DNA of 64,000 nt from Thozetella sp. PMI_491 (GCA_021432635.1 MU270033.1:328649-392648); one strand, 5' to 3'. Positions 35,719-48,900 are shown, counted from the first letter of the stretch. The notes: a model not told the origin generated them from the sequence alone. Made by a program: numbers and translations.

Positions 35719-38700
35719 TTAGTTTTCGAAGAGGACTACCTCACCTCCGCCGCCTTCGGAGCTTACAATGCTCTCACTGCCACTGACAATGCTCTCTGTC
35801 CCGACGTTGCTCTCCGTCCACTCGCTGCGCGTCTCGTCGTCCGAGTAATCCGAGTAGTCCTCGGTGCCAGTATAGCTCTCGGTTCCGGTTACAACGGTAC
35901 CGCGGCTTGACCGCCTCAGCGTCTCGGTGTCGCTGTGGTCATCAGCGCCTTGAGCCGGGCCAGGTGGGTCCAGGTCGGGCTCCGAGTCAACGATCGACTC
36001 GGTGGAGGTGGGGACCATGCCCGCAGGCACAAGCGCGAAGGCGTCCCTGTCGTACTCGCTTCGGTGCTCCTCGTCGCTCTCGGGGAGGTTCATGTTCTCC
36101 TTGTCGCCGCCCAAGTCACCGTAGCCTTTGGCCGCCCCGGCGGCAGAAGGTCTACCTCCGGCCCAGCTCGACTTGCGGAGGGCACCAGCGCCACCGGGTG
36201 TGCGCACGCTTTGGCTGCGCTTGAAACCTCCGGCGGGGACGTTGCTGTTGATCTGGCTCAGCGACAGGATTCTGCGGGCAGAGCCGGCAGGGCTGGGCGG
36301 CGCGAGGTTCCGGTTGCCGGACATGGCCATTGCGATGGCGACGCTCTTTGGCTTGGTTTGCTTCTCAGCGCCGGCGTTATCGGCAACAGCTGCGTTGGGC
36401 TTCTTAGTCCGTTTGCGGCTCATCGCATCAGATCCGTTGGCCTTGGTGGCCTTGGTCATGAGCAAGACGCGCGAGTGGTCCATGACGCCCTCGAGTATAC
36501 GCCGTTCGAGGGCCTCAGCACGAACGTCCATCTCGTGGAGCTCCTCGCGCCGGATGCGTAGTGCTGTCTCGAGCGAGGAAACGTCTCCGGCGAGGCGCAT
36601 CTTCTGTCGGTTCATGGTCTCCTGTTCCCCACGTAGCTCCACGATGCTGTCCCTAAGGCGCGCTTCTTCGTCACGCAGATGGCTAAGGATCGCCTCCTTA
36701 CGCTCCTCCTCTTCGCGGAGGCGCTTCTCCCTGATCTCCTCTTCCTCACGCAGGCGGTTTGTCATCCTCTCGTGAAGAAGCTCTTCTTCCTCGCGGAGAC
36801 GCTGGAGAATGGCGTCTGTGCGCTCTTCCTCTTCTCTAAGCCGTCGTTCCCTGCGCTCCTCCTCGTCCCGGATGCGGTTCTCGATGGTCTCCTTGAGCTT
36901 CTGCTCCTCTTCCCTGAGGCTCGCGAGGCTAGCTTCGACCTGTTCTTGCTGAGCTAGCTTGCGCTCGAGGCTAAGCGCCGTCTCCTGCAGCGTCTTCTCC
37001 CGATCCTCATGCTCATCAGCAATGCGCTGAGTCTGCGCGGTGAGGAACCCTGAGAGCTCTGAGGCTGTCGCATTGACCTGATTGTGGACCTTGTCTAGCG
37101 TTTCAAGTTGTGAGAGCTGTGCGAGCGCCTTGTCTGTGACATCGCTTTGCGCAACAAGTCTGTCGAGCTTCTCGTGCACGACTGTGTCGTCATACTGTGG
37201 GATCTCAGGGAGCAGAGGCTGCTCCGGCGGCTTGGCCTCCTCGATCTTCTCCTGGATGGTGACAGTCGAGTTCTTGGAGTGCTCATAGTGTTGATCGACG
37301 ATTGCGAGCACATCTTTGATGGCTTCCAGGATCTTGGGCTGGTACTCAACCACGTGGCCTTGGACGCCCTCGACGATACCGATGGCCTCCTTGACCTGGT
37401 CGCGGGTCATCTGGTGCTCTGCCTTGTCGTCGGAGTGGAGTTCGTCAGCCTTGGTGACCATGTCTTCGACGCGGTCGAAGACAGTCTTTGAGGCTTCCTC
37501 CATCTTCTCCATAGAGTCGGTAACAGCAGTTCCGAGGGTATCGATCAGAGACTTCAGCTCATCCGCGATGGCCTTGGTGCCAACCACGGCCGCCTCCATT
37601 TCGATGTCGCGGGCCTCACCCTTGGTGGCGCGCTCTTCCATGCTAGCCTGGAACTCTTCGTATTTAAGTACGAGCTCATCGATGCGTGCGTCGATCTTGC
37701 CGACGAGGGTGTCGGTCGTCTCCTGAAACTTTTCGTCCGTGTCAAGCTTGGCGCCGACGACTCCGGCCCTCGACTCTTCAAATTCGCCCTTGATCGTGTC
37801 AAACATCTCCTTCAGATCGTCACCGACGGTGGCATTCTTGGTCAGAGACTCGTTCATGGTTTCGAGAAGCTTGTTGACCGCACCCAGGCCCTCGGCACCT
37901 TCTTCCACCTTGCTCTTGATTGCACCTTGGAATTCTTCCAGGAAAGTTTTAACCTCGGTCACGCGGTCGCTGACACCCACAGTCTCAGCCTGGCGCTCCT
38001 CGAAGGCTTTAGCGTTGCTAGCGGCGTGAATGTCGAGGTGGTCTTTGAACTCCTTCACGAGCTGTTCTAGCCCCTTGAGGTCGTCCCTTGTTGGCAGAGA
38101 AGCGAGATCAGCCTTGACCATCTGTTCGACGCAGGACTTCACATCGAGACAGACTGCTTCGATGGCATCCACGTCGGTCTTGGTAACCTTCTCGGGATCC
38201 TCGAGGGCCTTCTCATGACGCTCCTTCATCTCGTCGAAGGCCGAGACGACCTGGGTAACGAGGGACTCGACGGCGTTGATGTCCTCCTTGCGAGAGAGCA
38301 CGTCCATCTGGACAACAAGGTCTCCAATGCTACCCTTCGTCTCCAGGATGAGAGCTTCCAAAGTATCGATGTGGTCCTTCCGGACGGCCTGCTCTCCCTC
38401 GATGAGGTCATCAAGACAGGCCTTGGTGTTCCGGAGAATGGTCTCGATCGCCTGGACGTCCTCCCTCGACGCAGGGTCAGAGCTCGTGGGCGCGTCCTTG
38501 GTGGCCATTCCCGCAACGGACTCCTGCACATTGCGGATCATCTCTTCCATCTCGACGATGTCCTCTTTGTGAAGAGAGTCTTCCGTGGGAATAGTCGTGG
38601 GCTCCATGGCCTCGACCTTGATGCGGAGTTGAGTGATGAGCACCTCGAGGTTCTTGATGTCTTCATGCTTCAGGATATCGGCAGGGGCAGGGATGACCGC

Positions 38701-41700
38701 CTTGCTGGCCGCATCGTCGCTCACAGTAGCTAGCGCCTTGTCATTCTTGCCTTCTCCGCGAAGGCAGTCGATGTCGGATCGCACACTTTCGAGGCCTGAC
38801 TTGAGAGCATCGAGAATCTCGTCATTGGCAGTCAAGTCGGTTGGCTTGTTGTGCAGCTTTTCTATGCTGGTGCGGATGTCGCCGAGTCCTTCGCTCAATG
38901 CGTCCAGTATCTCAGTCATGCCAGAGACAGGACGGGTGCTAATCTCAGTCCGGAGGCTGCTGAGCCCGTCTTGTAGAGCGTGGAGAATCTCCTTGTAGTC
39001 GCCCTGCGGGCCAGCTGGCACAAGGGACGAATTCATGGCATCCCTCAATGCTTCTACCTCCTCCTTAAGCATGTCGCGGGAACTTGTAGCAACCAGGTCG
39101 GCAACTTCGTCCTGGAAGCTGTCGAGACGGTGAACCAAGGTGGCCATAAGCTGCTCTTGACCAGCTTGTCCAGAGACTCGCTCAACGTAGGCCACCATAT
39201 CAGCACGCAGCTTCTCGAATCCGTCCTTCGTGGCGTCGAGGACTTGCTCCGTGTCCCTGCCGTTCGCAGAGACGTTCTGCTTTGACTCCTCAGAGACAGC
39301 CTTGAATTCATCCCGCATGAACTCCATAATCTCTTCTAGACGGCCCACGATCTCCTGGTTATTGCCGGAGGCGGATGGGATGAGGGCCTGGCCCGAAAGC
39401 AAATCGACATCTCGGAGGCCTTCCTTGACAGCAAGGACAAGCTCGTGGTGCGAATTCCCGGCGGGGAAGTCAAAAGATTGCAGTCCCTCTCGGACCGCGT
39501 CGATCATGTCGTCTCTGGATAGGTCGATGCTCCGGGAAGAGCTAGCAGCCGGGAGGCCGCCGAAGGACTCTATGCCCCTCTGGACTGCGTCCACCATATC
39601 TTCCTTGGAAAGCTCGGCGCCTATCGCTGATGGTGCGACGGGGAATTCGAACTCCTCCAAGCATTCTCTAACTGCCTCGAGGATTTCGTCGCGGGACAGC
39701 CCAGCCTGTGTCTCAACCCGAGGAGGCGGGAAGTGCTTGAGGCCTTCAATGACCGCCTTGAAGACCTCTTCACGCGTGGCGCCGACGGCCTGCTGTGGAT
39801 GTGGGGCATAGGCCTCTAGGCCCTCCTGGAGGCAGGCGAGGATCTCATCTCGCTCAAGCCCGACATGGTGAGCCAGCTCGGGCTTGTAGGCTTCCCATGC
39901 ATCCCGTATGGCATGGATGACATCATTGCGGCTTAGCTCCTGGCCGCTGCGGGTCGGCTTGTGCGCCTGTGTCTCGTGGAGTGCGGCTCGGATCGTGGTG
40001 TTGAGCCGGTCAAACTCAGCGCTCGTCTGCGCGCTCGTCGAAGAGGCAGATTGGCGGCGATGCTCACGTAGCAAGTTGTTCATGTGCTGCTTCAGCTCTT
40101 CCAGGCTCTGGTCGACAATACGAACCATTTCGGCTCCTGTAGCAGTCTCTTCTTTGCTGGAACTCTTCGTACCCATCTCATCCAGTCGTCGCCCAAGCTC
40201 TCTTCCCATGCCCAGGACTTCGCCGCGCAATTCCCGAACGAGCGCCTTGACTTCGGCGGTCAGGCCACCTCCTTGGGAGACACTGTCTTTGACAGTGCGG
40301 ATGGCCTTCAGGACGTCCTCATTCACGAGGCCAGCTGGGGCCGAGGAGCGTCGGCTCTCCGCCTTCAGCAGCATGGCGGCGCGTGTAGTCATAGGTCCAG
40401 CCTCGGTGAAGCCAAGTTCCCTGGGGCGAGCACCATCGTCATCCTCGTCGAAGCTGAAGTTGCGTGAACGTCCGTAGCCTCCCCCATTACCACCACTGCC
40501 ACCCCCAGCGGCATGTACCATGGTAGTTTCCGTGTTGGCCTTTACGAATTGGATCAGTTCCTCCACCTTTGCACCGGTGGCAAGGCCGCACAGCTTGTCG
40601 GCGACCTCGGCGAGACGATCGATAAGTTTTTCCTGGCCCTCATGTGTGCCCATGTCCCGCAAAATTCTCTCGAGGATGGCAATGCTGGCTGCCGAATCGT
40701 GGCTGGCGAGTGAGGGGGTGCTAGCGGTGTCCCTATCTAGAGACGCCGAAAAGCTGTTAGGGGACGGAATCCGGGGAAGGGAGAACGGCCGCATAGCCTT
40801 GGAGATGCTAGGTGGCGGTGAGGAGGAGTGCGGCCTGGCTTCGAGCAAGAGGTGCCCGCCATATTGATCCCTGGTTCCCAGAGATGTCCTCGTCTTGTTA
40901 TCCTGGATGAGGTCGCGCAGGCTCTTTCTGATATCTTCGTCCCTAGTATTGGTTGCTTCCTTCAGGCTCAGCAGGTCAGTGGCGTTGTCCCTGCTCCGAC
41001 GGCTCAATTGAGACATCTCCTTCTGCAGAGAAGTGGCAATGTTGGTCAGACTCAAGATCTGGGTCGAGAGCGTCTCCAGAGACTGGGGAACGCGGACTAG
41101 CGCGTTGGAGGGGGTTGTATTCCCGTTGGTGATGTTAGCAAGAGGAGCTTCGGGCTCCTTGGGCTGTGGTGGCGTCGGGTTCGGCATGTTCTGAAGGGCC
41201 AGCATTGTGGCTGACTGAGGGGGGGTATTCTCGCCCAGGATACTTTGATGCGGACGGCGCACGATCGGCCGGACGATCGGAGTGAGGCTGGGGCCAGGTC
41301 GGGGCGACTGTACGATTGACCTCTCTTCTTTGTCGTCGGTGAAGGGATCTCGTTCTCGGTTCCGCGATGGCGTGGATGGCCGCTCGGTCTTCTCCTGTGG
41401 CCGAGGAGTCGAGTTCTGGGAGTCCCGGCCACTTTCAATCATCAAACTAAGATCCTTGACACCCGCGGGCTGGAGCGATTGCATCCGTCGATGAGAACCC
41501 CCACGGGAAGGACGCTCGGGGGCGATCTCGCTCATACGCTTGGTAAAATGCGGTACCAAGACTCCGCTGTTCTCACGTGCCTTCTCCGTCAGGGCGTTAT
41601 GGGCGGCCTGGATTGCAGTTGATGTGCCGGCCCTGCTAGTGCCGACCTTCGGTGACTGAGGATTCAAGGGCAGCGGTGGTGGCGCCCGCTCGGGGTCTGA

Positions 41701-41914
41701 GCTATCCCACCTGCGCTTGTTTAGTCTCTGCCAGAGATACGACATAACGACGACGCCAACACGGCGTTGAAGCGTCCATGGCCGGCATCGAGGAAAGAAA
41801 TTTCACGTACATCGGAATCAGGGCTCGACCTTGGTCAGAAGAAGCGGAATGCTGGTGTCTCAGGGAGCGATCAGCCTCCCTGATGGCGGGCACGTCCCGC
41901 TCCACGGGAGGCAT
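35719..41914 (-). CDS. Giant coiled-coil and helical-repeat protein, about 2031 residues
   Basis: Two exons, 41914-41811 and 41710-35719. The 100-base intron has a GTACGT donor and a GACTAAAC branch site and joins IPM to WDSSDPERAPPPLPL, preferred over an ATG at 41745 inside the intron. The N-terminal 400 residues are Pro/Ser-rich and disordered. About residues 625-805 and 940-1010 hold repeated units of roughly 27-30 residues with consensus LSRDEIxxAVxEGLExF. The centre is long predicted helix/coiled coil. A highly charged segment near 1605-1745 (repeats of LREEEERxEAIL) is an uninterrupted coiled coil. The C-terminus is Ser/Glu-rich and acidic. No enzyme motif is visible. Length and coils suggest a scaffold or cytoskeletal tether. 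Similar fungal proteins are sometimes labelled 'chromosome segregation ATPase-like', but no ATPase motif is seen here. Confidence 0.85.
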
Positions 41915-42756
41915 TGTGTATGGGAATTCAGTCGAAGTTCTACTGGTATGTTGATGTAGGGATCGCGCGGAATGGAAACGGGCGGCTGAGGTCGCCGTCG
42001 AATGACGCAGCCGAGACAAGAAAGAAAAAGGACGCGATGCCGGCTGGGTTAAACCTCCTCTCTGAAGAGATTAAAAACACGACGTGCAGTGGTAGGGCAG
42101 ATGAGGGAAAGTCTCGGAACGGTAAGGTGGTGATCTATATGGGAATTGTTAAGTGGAGGGGGCTCGGGCACCAACAGAGACGTTGCACTCGACCTGGCAC
42201 CACTTTACGAGGTGCAAGGATGTGTTGATTGTTTTTGGTTGTCCCGAGCAACGGGCTAGCGCGACCGGGGCCCCCTGCCAATTGCGGTACCGCCCGCCAA
42301 AACACCTTATCGATAAGCCCATCACACGTCACTGAGCTGCGCTGCAGGGTCAATCCCCCGCCAAATATTGAAACAGCGTGCCGTGGACAAGCCTGAAATA
42401 GCCCTAGTGACCAAAAGCCTCGCAGTTTGGGATATACTGCCTGGCTGCACGCCATGTTGGTTTCTAGGTATCGTGGTTCTCAATAATATAAGGAAAGTCT
42501 ACTCTGATCCAATGCACCAATCATTTCACGGGGTTCGTGGCATGGTAGAGTTTTGTCCATCCAATTTATTGAGGTAGGAGCACCCAAGGCCACCCTCGTG
42601 TCGACCCCGGGGCTAGCCACGTGTACAAGGTGGAAAGAGCTGCCCGGGAAGGAGTCATTAGCTGAGCAGAAGCCATCTCGAAATATTAGAGCCTGTGGTT
42701 ACCCAGAACACACGAGATCCAATTACCAAGATCAACTTCTCCGCCCGTGCCCAATC
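41915..42756. other. Intergenic, no gene seen
   Basis: 842 bases with the promoter of the giant gene on the left and the 3' end of the PLP protein gene on the right. Open frames are short and featureless. Confidence 0.5.
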
Positions 42757-43676
42757 TCATACCGTAAGCTTCGCATCAGCCTTTGCGGGCCGCTGCCCAA
42801 ATATAGTGCTGCCAACCCGGACCTCTCCGCTGCCCATAGCGATGGCGCCTTCGTAGTCCTCACTCATACCCATGCTCAGCTCCAGCTCGCGGTCTAAACC
42901 AAGCTCCTTAGCCACCAGATCTCGCTGCTCTCTGAGTGATACGAAGTCCTCGTTCTCATTCTCCGGCGTGGTCGCCACACTGCGCGCAATGGCACCAATC
43001 GTCATGAGGCCTAGCAGGTTCAGGTTTGGGCACTCATCGACGATGGCTCGGCACAGCGCCACCGTGTCGGCGCCCGGGGCACATCCCGACTTTGACTCCT
43101 CGCCAGACGTATTGACCTGGATGTGGATGTTGAGCTTGGGCACGGACGCCTCTGAGGAGATCAGCTCCCCTCGGGACTTGTCCAGCAGTTGCGCCTTCTT
43201 GAGAGTGTCGACGCTCGAGACAACCCAAAGGTTAGGAATCCGGGCTAGGTTCTTGCAGTGACCTGGCGCGATGTTAGTAAGTTCTGTGGCAGGCATGGGC
43301 GACGCGGTAGCAAAGCGAGAGGGCGTCTGTATACCCGACTGCAAGCCACCGATGAAGTGCCAGTGGATGGACTTAGGCAGGAGCTCAGCCTTTTGGCCAA
43401 GCTCCTGTGCATAGTTCTCGCCAAAGTGCAGCTGCTTCTCTGGCGCCTGGTGAAGCGCCAGGATGTCGTTCGCAGGCTTCAGCTTGGACACGGCGACGAG
43501 CCGGACCTGGGGAGCGGCGTCAGCGCAACTCCGAACGGAGGAGGGGCAAAGTAGGACGAAGCAAGCCTTACCGACCGTCCCTTGGCGACCGAGGCGATGC
43601 GCTCCGCGACGGACTGCAATTGGGAGATGAGGGCGCTTGCCCTCGCCGGATCTATCTTCATCTCTTGGTCGCTCAT
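42757..43676 (-). CDS. Pyridoxal-phosphate homeostasis protein (YggS/PROSC family)
   Basis: Three exons, 43676-43572, 43506-43335 and 43262-42757, give 260 residues. The PLP-binding lysine is Lys43 in VAVSKLKPAND. Other family blocks are LHFGENYAQEL, WHFIGGLQS, HIQVNTSGEESKSGC, LLGLMTIGA and LSMGMSEDYEGAIAMGS, ending in VRVGSTIFGQR. The protein has the alanine-racemase N-terminal barrel but no partner domain, so it carries and buffers PLP rather than racemising alanine. Intron 2 (72 bases, 43263-43334) is a multiple of three without a stop; removal gives LQSGHCKNLARIPNLW, which fits the family, so I treat it as an intron. ATG 43676 (MSDQEMKID) is the only good start. Confidence 0.92.
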
Positions 43677-44601
43677 CGGTGGCAATACTGTGTGCGGCGG
43701 TGATTAGACCGAGTGCCTAATTGATGGTGAGTAACGATTTTGTATATGGGGCTAGGCATCTCCGAAATCCTTGATCGCCGGTCGCCACACTTAGTGACCC
43801 ACCTAACCAGTTCCCAAACAGGGGAGCTAAGCTCTGTACCCCAGGTATAACATCGTTACAGTTTTGCTCATAAACAACACCATTTCTAGGTAGGTAAGGC
43901 ACGTCACAAAGCGTGGGAATCTAGCAGTCATTTGTTGCTCATGAAACCACTTATTTTCAGCGGCACTTGTACAAACCAATGTGTGTGGAATTCCGTTCTA
44001 ACCCACAACTGGCCGCGTCATGAAAATATGCTTATTGACTTTGGTATAATCCAGACTCAAGAGCGCGTGTAAGAAGCGCAGATATTCATGATTCACGTGC
44101 TTAACCTAATGGAGAGCATTTATAGTTTGGCCGTTAGGCAAGCAGAAGTAGGACGCTACGTGTCTCAGAAGCAAAAGTGCCGGCAGTGGGTATCGGCAAA
44201 GGTTGTCTGTACCGGATGTCCGGATGCAGACGATTCTGGGGTGCATATTCCTCTCGTGGTGCCTGCCGATGGCCAATATGGTATGCTCGATAAATATGTG
44301 CCAAAGATCATCTACGACCCCAGTCACGCGGGGGTACAGGCTAAAAGTCAGAACCAGTAGGATATTTTGTCTGCCCCCAATTCATATAAGCTTCCCGGAT
44401 TTACAAGCCCCATTAGACCAAAGAAAGGCAAATGGAAACCTACATTGTCACTTATACCCCCATTCTTGAGGTGCTGTTCCGTGCGGCCGACCTATTTACT
44501 CACGCCCGCCTCTGTTCTTGTCTAACTACCCGCCTCGTCCACTATGTCCGCTACTCTTCCTTAGATCGCGTGAGGACTGGAAAGCTTTCGCTCTTGTCAA
44601 G
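43677..44601. other. Divergent region between the PLP protein gene and AA9
   Basis: 925 bases, A+T-rich in the middle, holding two divergent promoters. No gene or clear binding site was identified. Confidence 0.5.
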
Positions 44602-45409
44602 ATGAAGTTCGCTCCAGCATGGCTGCTCATGGCAGCTGGCGTCTCTGCGCACTGTGAGCTTCCCCCGAGAGCCGACGCGCAGAGCGCGGGTTTCTAATGC
44701 AGCACAGACCGCTTCTCTAAGCTCGTTATCAATGGCGAGATGGAGGCGAAGGAATGGACATCTATCCGTACGACCAAGAACTATCAGGACGATCACGGCG
44801 TGACGGATGTCAGCAGCGTCGACATCCGCTGCTTCCAGATGAAAGCGGGCACGGGCACCGCCACTGTGGCAGCCGGTAGCACCCTCGGCTTCGTCGCCGA
44901 CCAGGGCGTCACGCACCCGGGCCCGGTTCAGTTCTACATGGCGAGGGTGCCAGATGGCAAGGACATCAACACGTACGAGGCCGCGGGCAAGGAGTGGTTC
45001 AAGGTCGGCGCCATCGACGGCACGCCAGGCGGCGCGTCCGGTGGCACTTCGTTTACTTGGCCTACCTATAGTATGTACAACCCTACGCCGTCTGGAAGGA
45101 TCGGCTGAGTAGTAGCTAACCAAGTCGCCTGCAGACAAGAAAACAGTGAGCTTCACCGTCCCGAAGAGCGTGCCGAGTGGTAATTACCTCGTCCGCGTGG
45201 AGAGCATCGCGCTGCACCAGGCAGAGAACCCCGGCGGCGCGCAATTCTACCTGGCATGTGCTCAGGTTAAGATCACGGACGGCGGCAACGGAACCCCAGG
45301 GCCATTTGTTTCGTTTCCCGGGGCATACAAGTCGGGCGAGCCTGGTCTCATCTTCAGCTGGAGGACTAAGGCATACACGCCCCCAGGCCCACAGGTGTGG
45401 GAGGGGTGA
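44602..45409 (+). CDS. AA9 lytic polysaccharide monooxygenase
   Basis: Three exons, 44602-44653, 44708-45070 and 45135-45409, give 229 residues. Signal peptide 1-16 ([16 protein letters not shown]) would be cut just before His17, leaving HYRF, so the N-terminal histidine of the copper 'histidine brace' is formed. The second copper histidine is His87 ([13 protein letters not shown]), and the axial Tyr and nearby Gln lie in [17 protein letters not shown] and [12 protein letters not shown] are other AA9 marks. There is no carbohydrate-binding module. AA9 enzymes oxidatively cut cellulose or related glucans outside the cell, using copper and reductant, and boost cellulases. The introns (54 and 64 bases) are phase 1, and their joins restore HYRFSK and YNKKTVSF. 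It is upstream of the NLR gene on the same strand. Confidence 0.96.
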
Positions 45410-45981
45410 ACAATGAGCCAGCGAATAGCCATCAGTCTGTATTTGGATGCTGAGATGCAGGCAAGAGCCATAGCCGCATCGGTCCTAGATCTTTCCAGTA
45501 GACCTACCTCTCTATTCATGGACCAAGTCGTTACTTATCCACCTTTTATGGTGGAGTATCTATTTTGGTTCGTACGTATTTGTTGTCTCTCTGTGCTAAA
45601 GCAGTAGCCATTGTGCTTTTGTCTAGCAAATTGGAATCTCCGCTTTTAGACACCGGGCAAATTTTAAGGTGCATATAAACAAGGCATTAAGTTGTGAAGT
45701 TGGGGGGTTAAGTCTAGGTTGATCCGAGTCATTCCAGGATGCACACCTTAGGTATACCTATGCAGCATCCTCAGCCCGGGCCTTGGACGTCTACAAAAGG
45801 ACGACTGGTAGCCCCACATGAGGGAATCCTGGCACTATTTTACGCCAAAGCCAAGCCCAGCGGCCGACTTAGTCTGGCTTATAATGTGGGATTGCGGCGG
45901 CTGCTTACCCCCCTCAAACCTCCACACTTCCACTTTCTACGAGTTGCGAAGTGACGGGAATCGCATGAGCGTCAAGGCGGC
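45410..45981. other. Intergenic between AA9 and NLR
   Basis: 572 bases with the AA9 3' end and the NLR promoter. No effector-type gene is hidden here: frames are short and broken. Confidence 0.5.
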
Positions 45982-48900
45982 ATGGGGCTAGGGAAAAAGT
46001 TAAAGTCTAAATTTTTAGGGGACCGTGGCGATAAGGATGAGCAGGAGAAGGGGCTGCCGTCGCGGAGTAGCAGCCAAAGTGTAGCTGCAGCGCAACAGGC
46101 GCCGCCGTCGGAGATCAAGTCGACAGCGGTCGCGGCGGTGGCCGGTTCGAATGCCGCGGTGCCCGGCAGCAACTCGACAGTATCGAGCAATAATGGCCTC
46201 TCGGTAGTCAGCTCTACGTCCCTACATGCCCTCAAGACAACTCCGGAGGCGTCACACTCGACGGCCACCCTTTGGGACCAAGCGTATGCACAGCTGTCGA
46301 GCGAGAAGACCGACCTGATACAAGAATACCAGGAGCTCCTATCTAGAGCCCTTCAGAGCAGTGAGTGCACAGCGGCCCCGCGCACTCGACCTTGCCGCTG
46401 AATTACGTCGTGACAGAGGACGAAGGCAGCGGACAGATCTCTGCGGACCCTGCCGAGCGGCGGAAGCAAATGGACGACATCATTCGCCTCGGCCTCGAGC
46501 ACATGCAGAGCAAGCGGGTCAAGGTCACCGTGGCAGGTCATGAGATCGACCTCGCCGAGCAAGCAGACAATCTGATCGCGGCCGTCATCTGGTCTAAGGA
46601 CTGGATTGGCGACGCCGTCCAGGATGTCCCGTATGCCAATGCCGTCTGGGCCGGTGTTTCTCTCATTCTTCCTATCCTCACGAACCCCAGCGAGGTAGAG
46701 AAGGCTAACAAAGAGGGCTTCACCTACGTGACCTCGCAGATGCGCTGGTACCACGAGCTGGAGGTCCTGCTCCTGCCCCCTGACATGCTCGCGGGGGTGC
46801 GGGCCGATCTCGAGGGCCGGTTCGTGGGCCTGTACAAGCTCATCATTGACTTTCAGGTCCAGAGTGTCCTGAGGTGCTACCGTGGCCGCGCCAAGAACTA
46901 CGTGCGCGGCGCCGCCAAGTGGGATGACTGGGGATCCATGCTCGATGGGATCAAGAGCGAGGAATCGCTCCTGGGGGCCAAGGTCACTGCCGAGACAGCG
47001 GCGGCCAGCCGTTCCCATCTCGCACACCTCGCGCGCGAGGCAGAAGCCGCACGTAGCAACGCCGAAGAGCTCGTTGCGGTGGCGAAGCAGCAGCTTGAGG
47101 TGCAGCGACAGAATGCTGCTACGAGCCAGCGCCTCCTCGAGGTCAGCCAGGAGCGGCTGGAAATGGAGCGCAAGACAGATGAAGAGCGCCGTGAGCGGGA
47201 GCTAAAGGCAATGTCTGAGAAGCAGAAGAAGCTGCACCAGTTGTTCCACGTTGCAGACTACGAAACACTGAAAGACCAGGTCCAGGACCGGCTGGAAGGG
47301 ACATGTCTTTGGCTCCTAGATCACCCCAACTACAAGGCATGGTGGAATGCCACCAACGGACCGCTGTTGGTGTCCGCAGATCCCGGCTGCGGGAAGTCCG
47401 TCTTGTCCAAATATCTCGTGGACCATGCCCTCCCGAGATCCGCCGCCATCTGCTACTTTTTCTTCAAGGACCGGCAGCAGACGACCATAAAGGCGGCCCT
47501 CTGCTCCCTGATCCACCAGCTCATAGCCCAGCGGCCGACGCTCATTCGCCACGCCGAGGCCCAAGGGGTCAGCGAAGAGTCGCGCCTGTACAACAAGGAC
47601 CTCTGGAGGATCTTGGAAGGCTCGTGCTCAGACCCGGACGCCGGAGACGTCATCTTTGTTTTAGACGCATTGGATGAATGCGATGGTGCCGACACGGAGC
47701 TAGGGTTCCTCGCCCGCACATTCAACCAGTACTTCTCGAGTGCGCAGTGCGCGAAAGGGAGGCTGAAGGTGCTCCTGACGAGCCGGCCGTACGAGGGGGT
47801 GACGCAGGAATTCGGCGAGCTCGAGGACAGCTTTCCGCTGGTCCGGATACACGGGGAGCAGGAGCTGGAGGCCATTGCCGGAGAGGTGGACAAGGTGGTC
47901 GAGTTTCGGCTCGCGAAGCTGGCCCGCAAGCGGCGGCTCTCGCCCAAGGCCGAGGACCACCTGCGGGCCAAGCTGCGAGAGACGCCGCAGAGGACGTACC
48001 TCTGGGTCCATCTCGTGTTCCGCTACCTGGAGAAGAACGTGTTCAAGAACACGCCGGCCGGCATCGACGATGTACTCGAGAACCTTGGTGAGGTAGATAC
48101 GCTGCCCGGAAACATCTTTGACGTCTACGAGCGGACCCTGCAGCGGTCGCGTGACCCGGAAGAAGTGCGCAAGGCCTTGTCCATCGTTGCGTGTGCGTAC
48201 AGTCCCCTCACCGTCGATCAGTTAAGCATCGCCCTCGCCGCCTCACCTGGGCAGGAGTGGTTCGACGACTGGGCGGATGAGGACCCGCGAGACTTTGAAG
48301 AACGTCTCCGGGACCTGACTGGCCTCTTGATCGTGCTTGTGAAAGGGAAGGTCATCTTCATCCACCAGACGGTCAAGGACTTCTTGCTGATGCAGCCGAG
48401 CGAGGGTGCCGCTTGCGATCCTCCAGTCGGCTGGAAACATTGCCTCACACTCCCTGGGTGCCATGAAGTCCTCAGCGTGGCCAGCATGTTGTTCCTGCAG
48501 TCCCGACTCGTCTTAGATTCGCTCCTTGAGGATCTGCCAGAGCAAGTAGGGCCTCCCGAGGATGGTACCAGCCGCAATAAATCTATGCTATACATGTTCA
48601 TTCCGTACGCATCGCAACACTGGGTTGGGCACGTCCGGGATGCAGGCGGGCCATCAGCACAAGTCCGAGAGACATATGCTGCCCTCATCGGCCCAAGAGG
48701 ACCAATCTTGGAGACCTGGATCTTCGAGTGGATCCAAAGCGACTCCCTCAGCACCGCGGTCAAGATCCCTTACACCCTGCGGGCCATCGCGCAGATGTCG
48801 GTGCTCACGCTGCAGGCACTCCTGGGACACATGTTTAGCGTCCGCTCCAGCCTGGAAGCCGGGTTGGACATTGAGGGACGAACCGACTATCAGGACCTCG

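Noticed and set aside
43263-43334. PLP-homeostasis protein reading through as one exon
   Set aside because: The inserted 24 residues break the family block LQSGHCKNLA, and the splice signals are canonical.
45982-46270. Amyloid-type signalling motif at the NLR N-terminus
   Set aside because: The first 96 residues are Ser/Ala/Thr-rich and disordered, with no recognisable HET-s, sigma or PP pattern.
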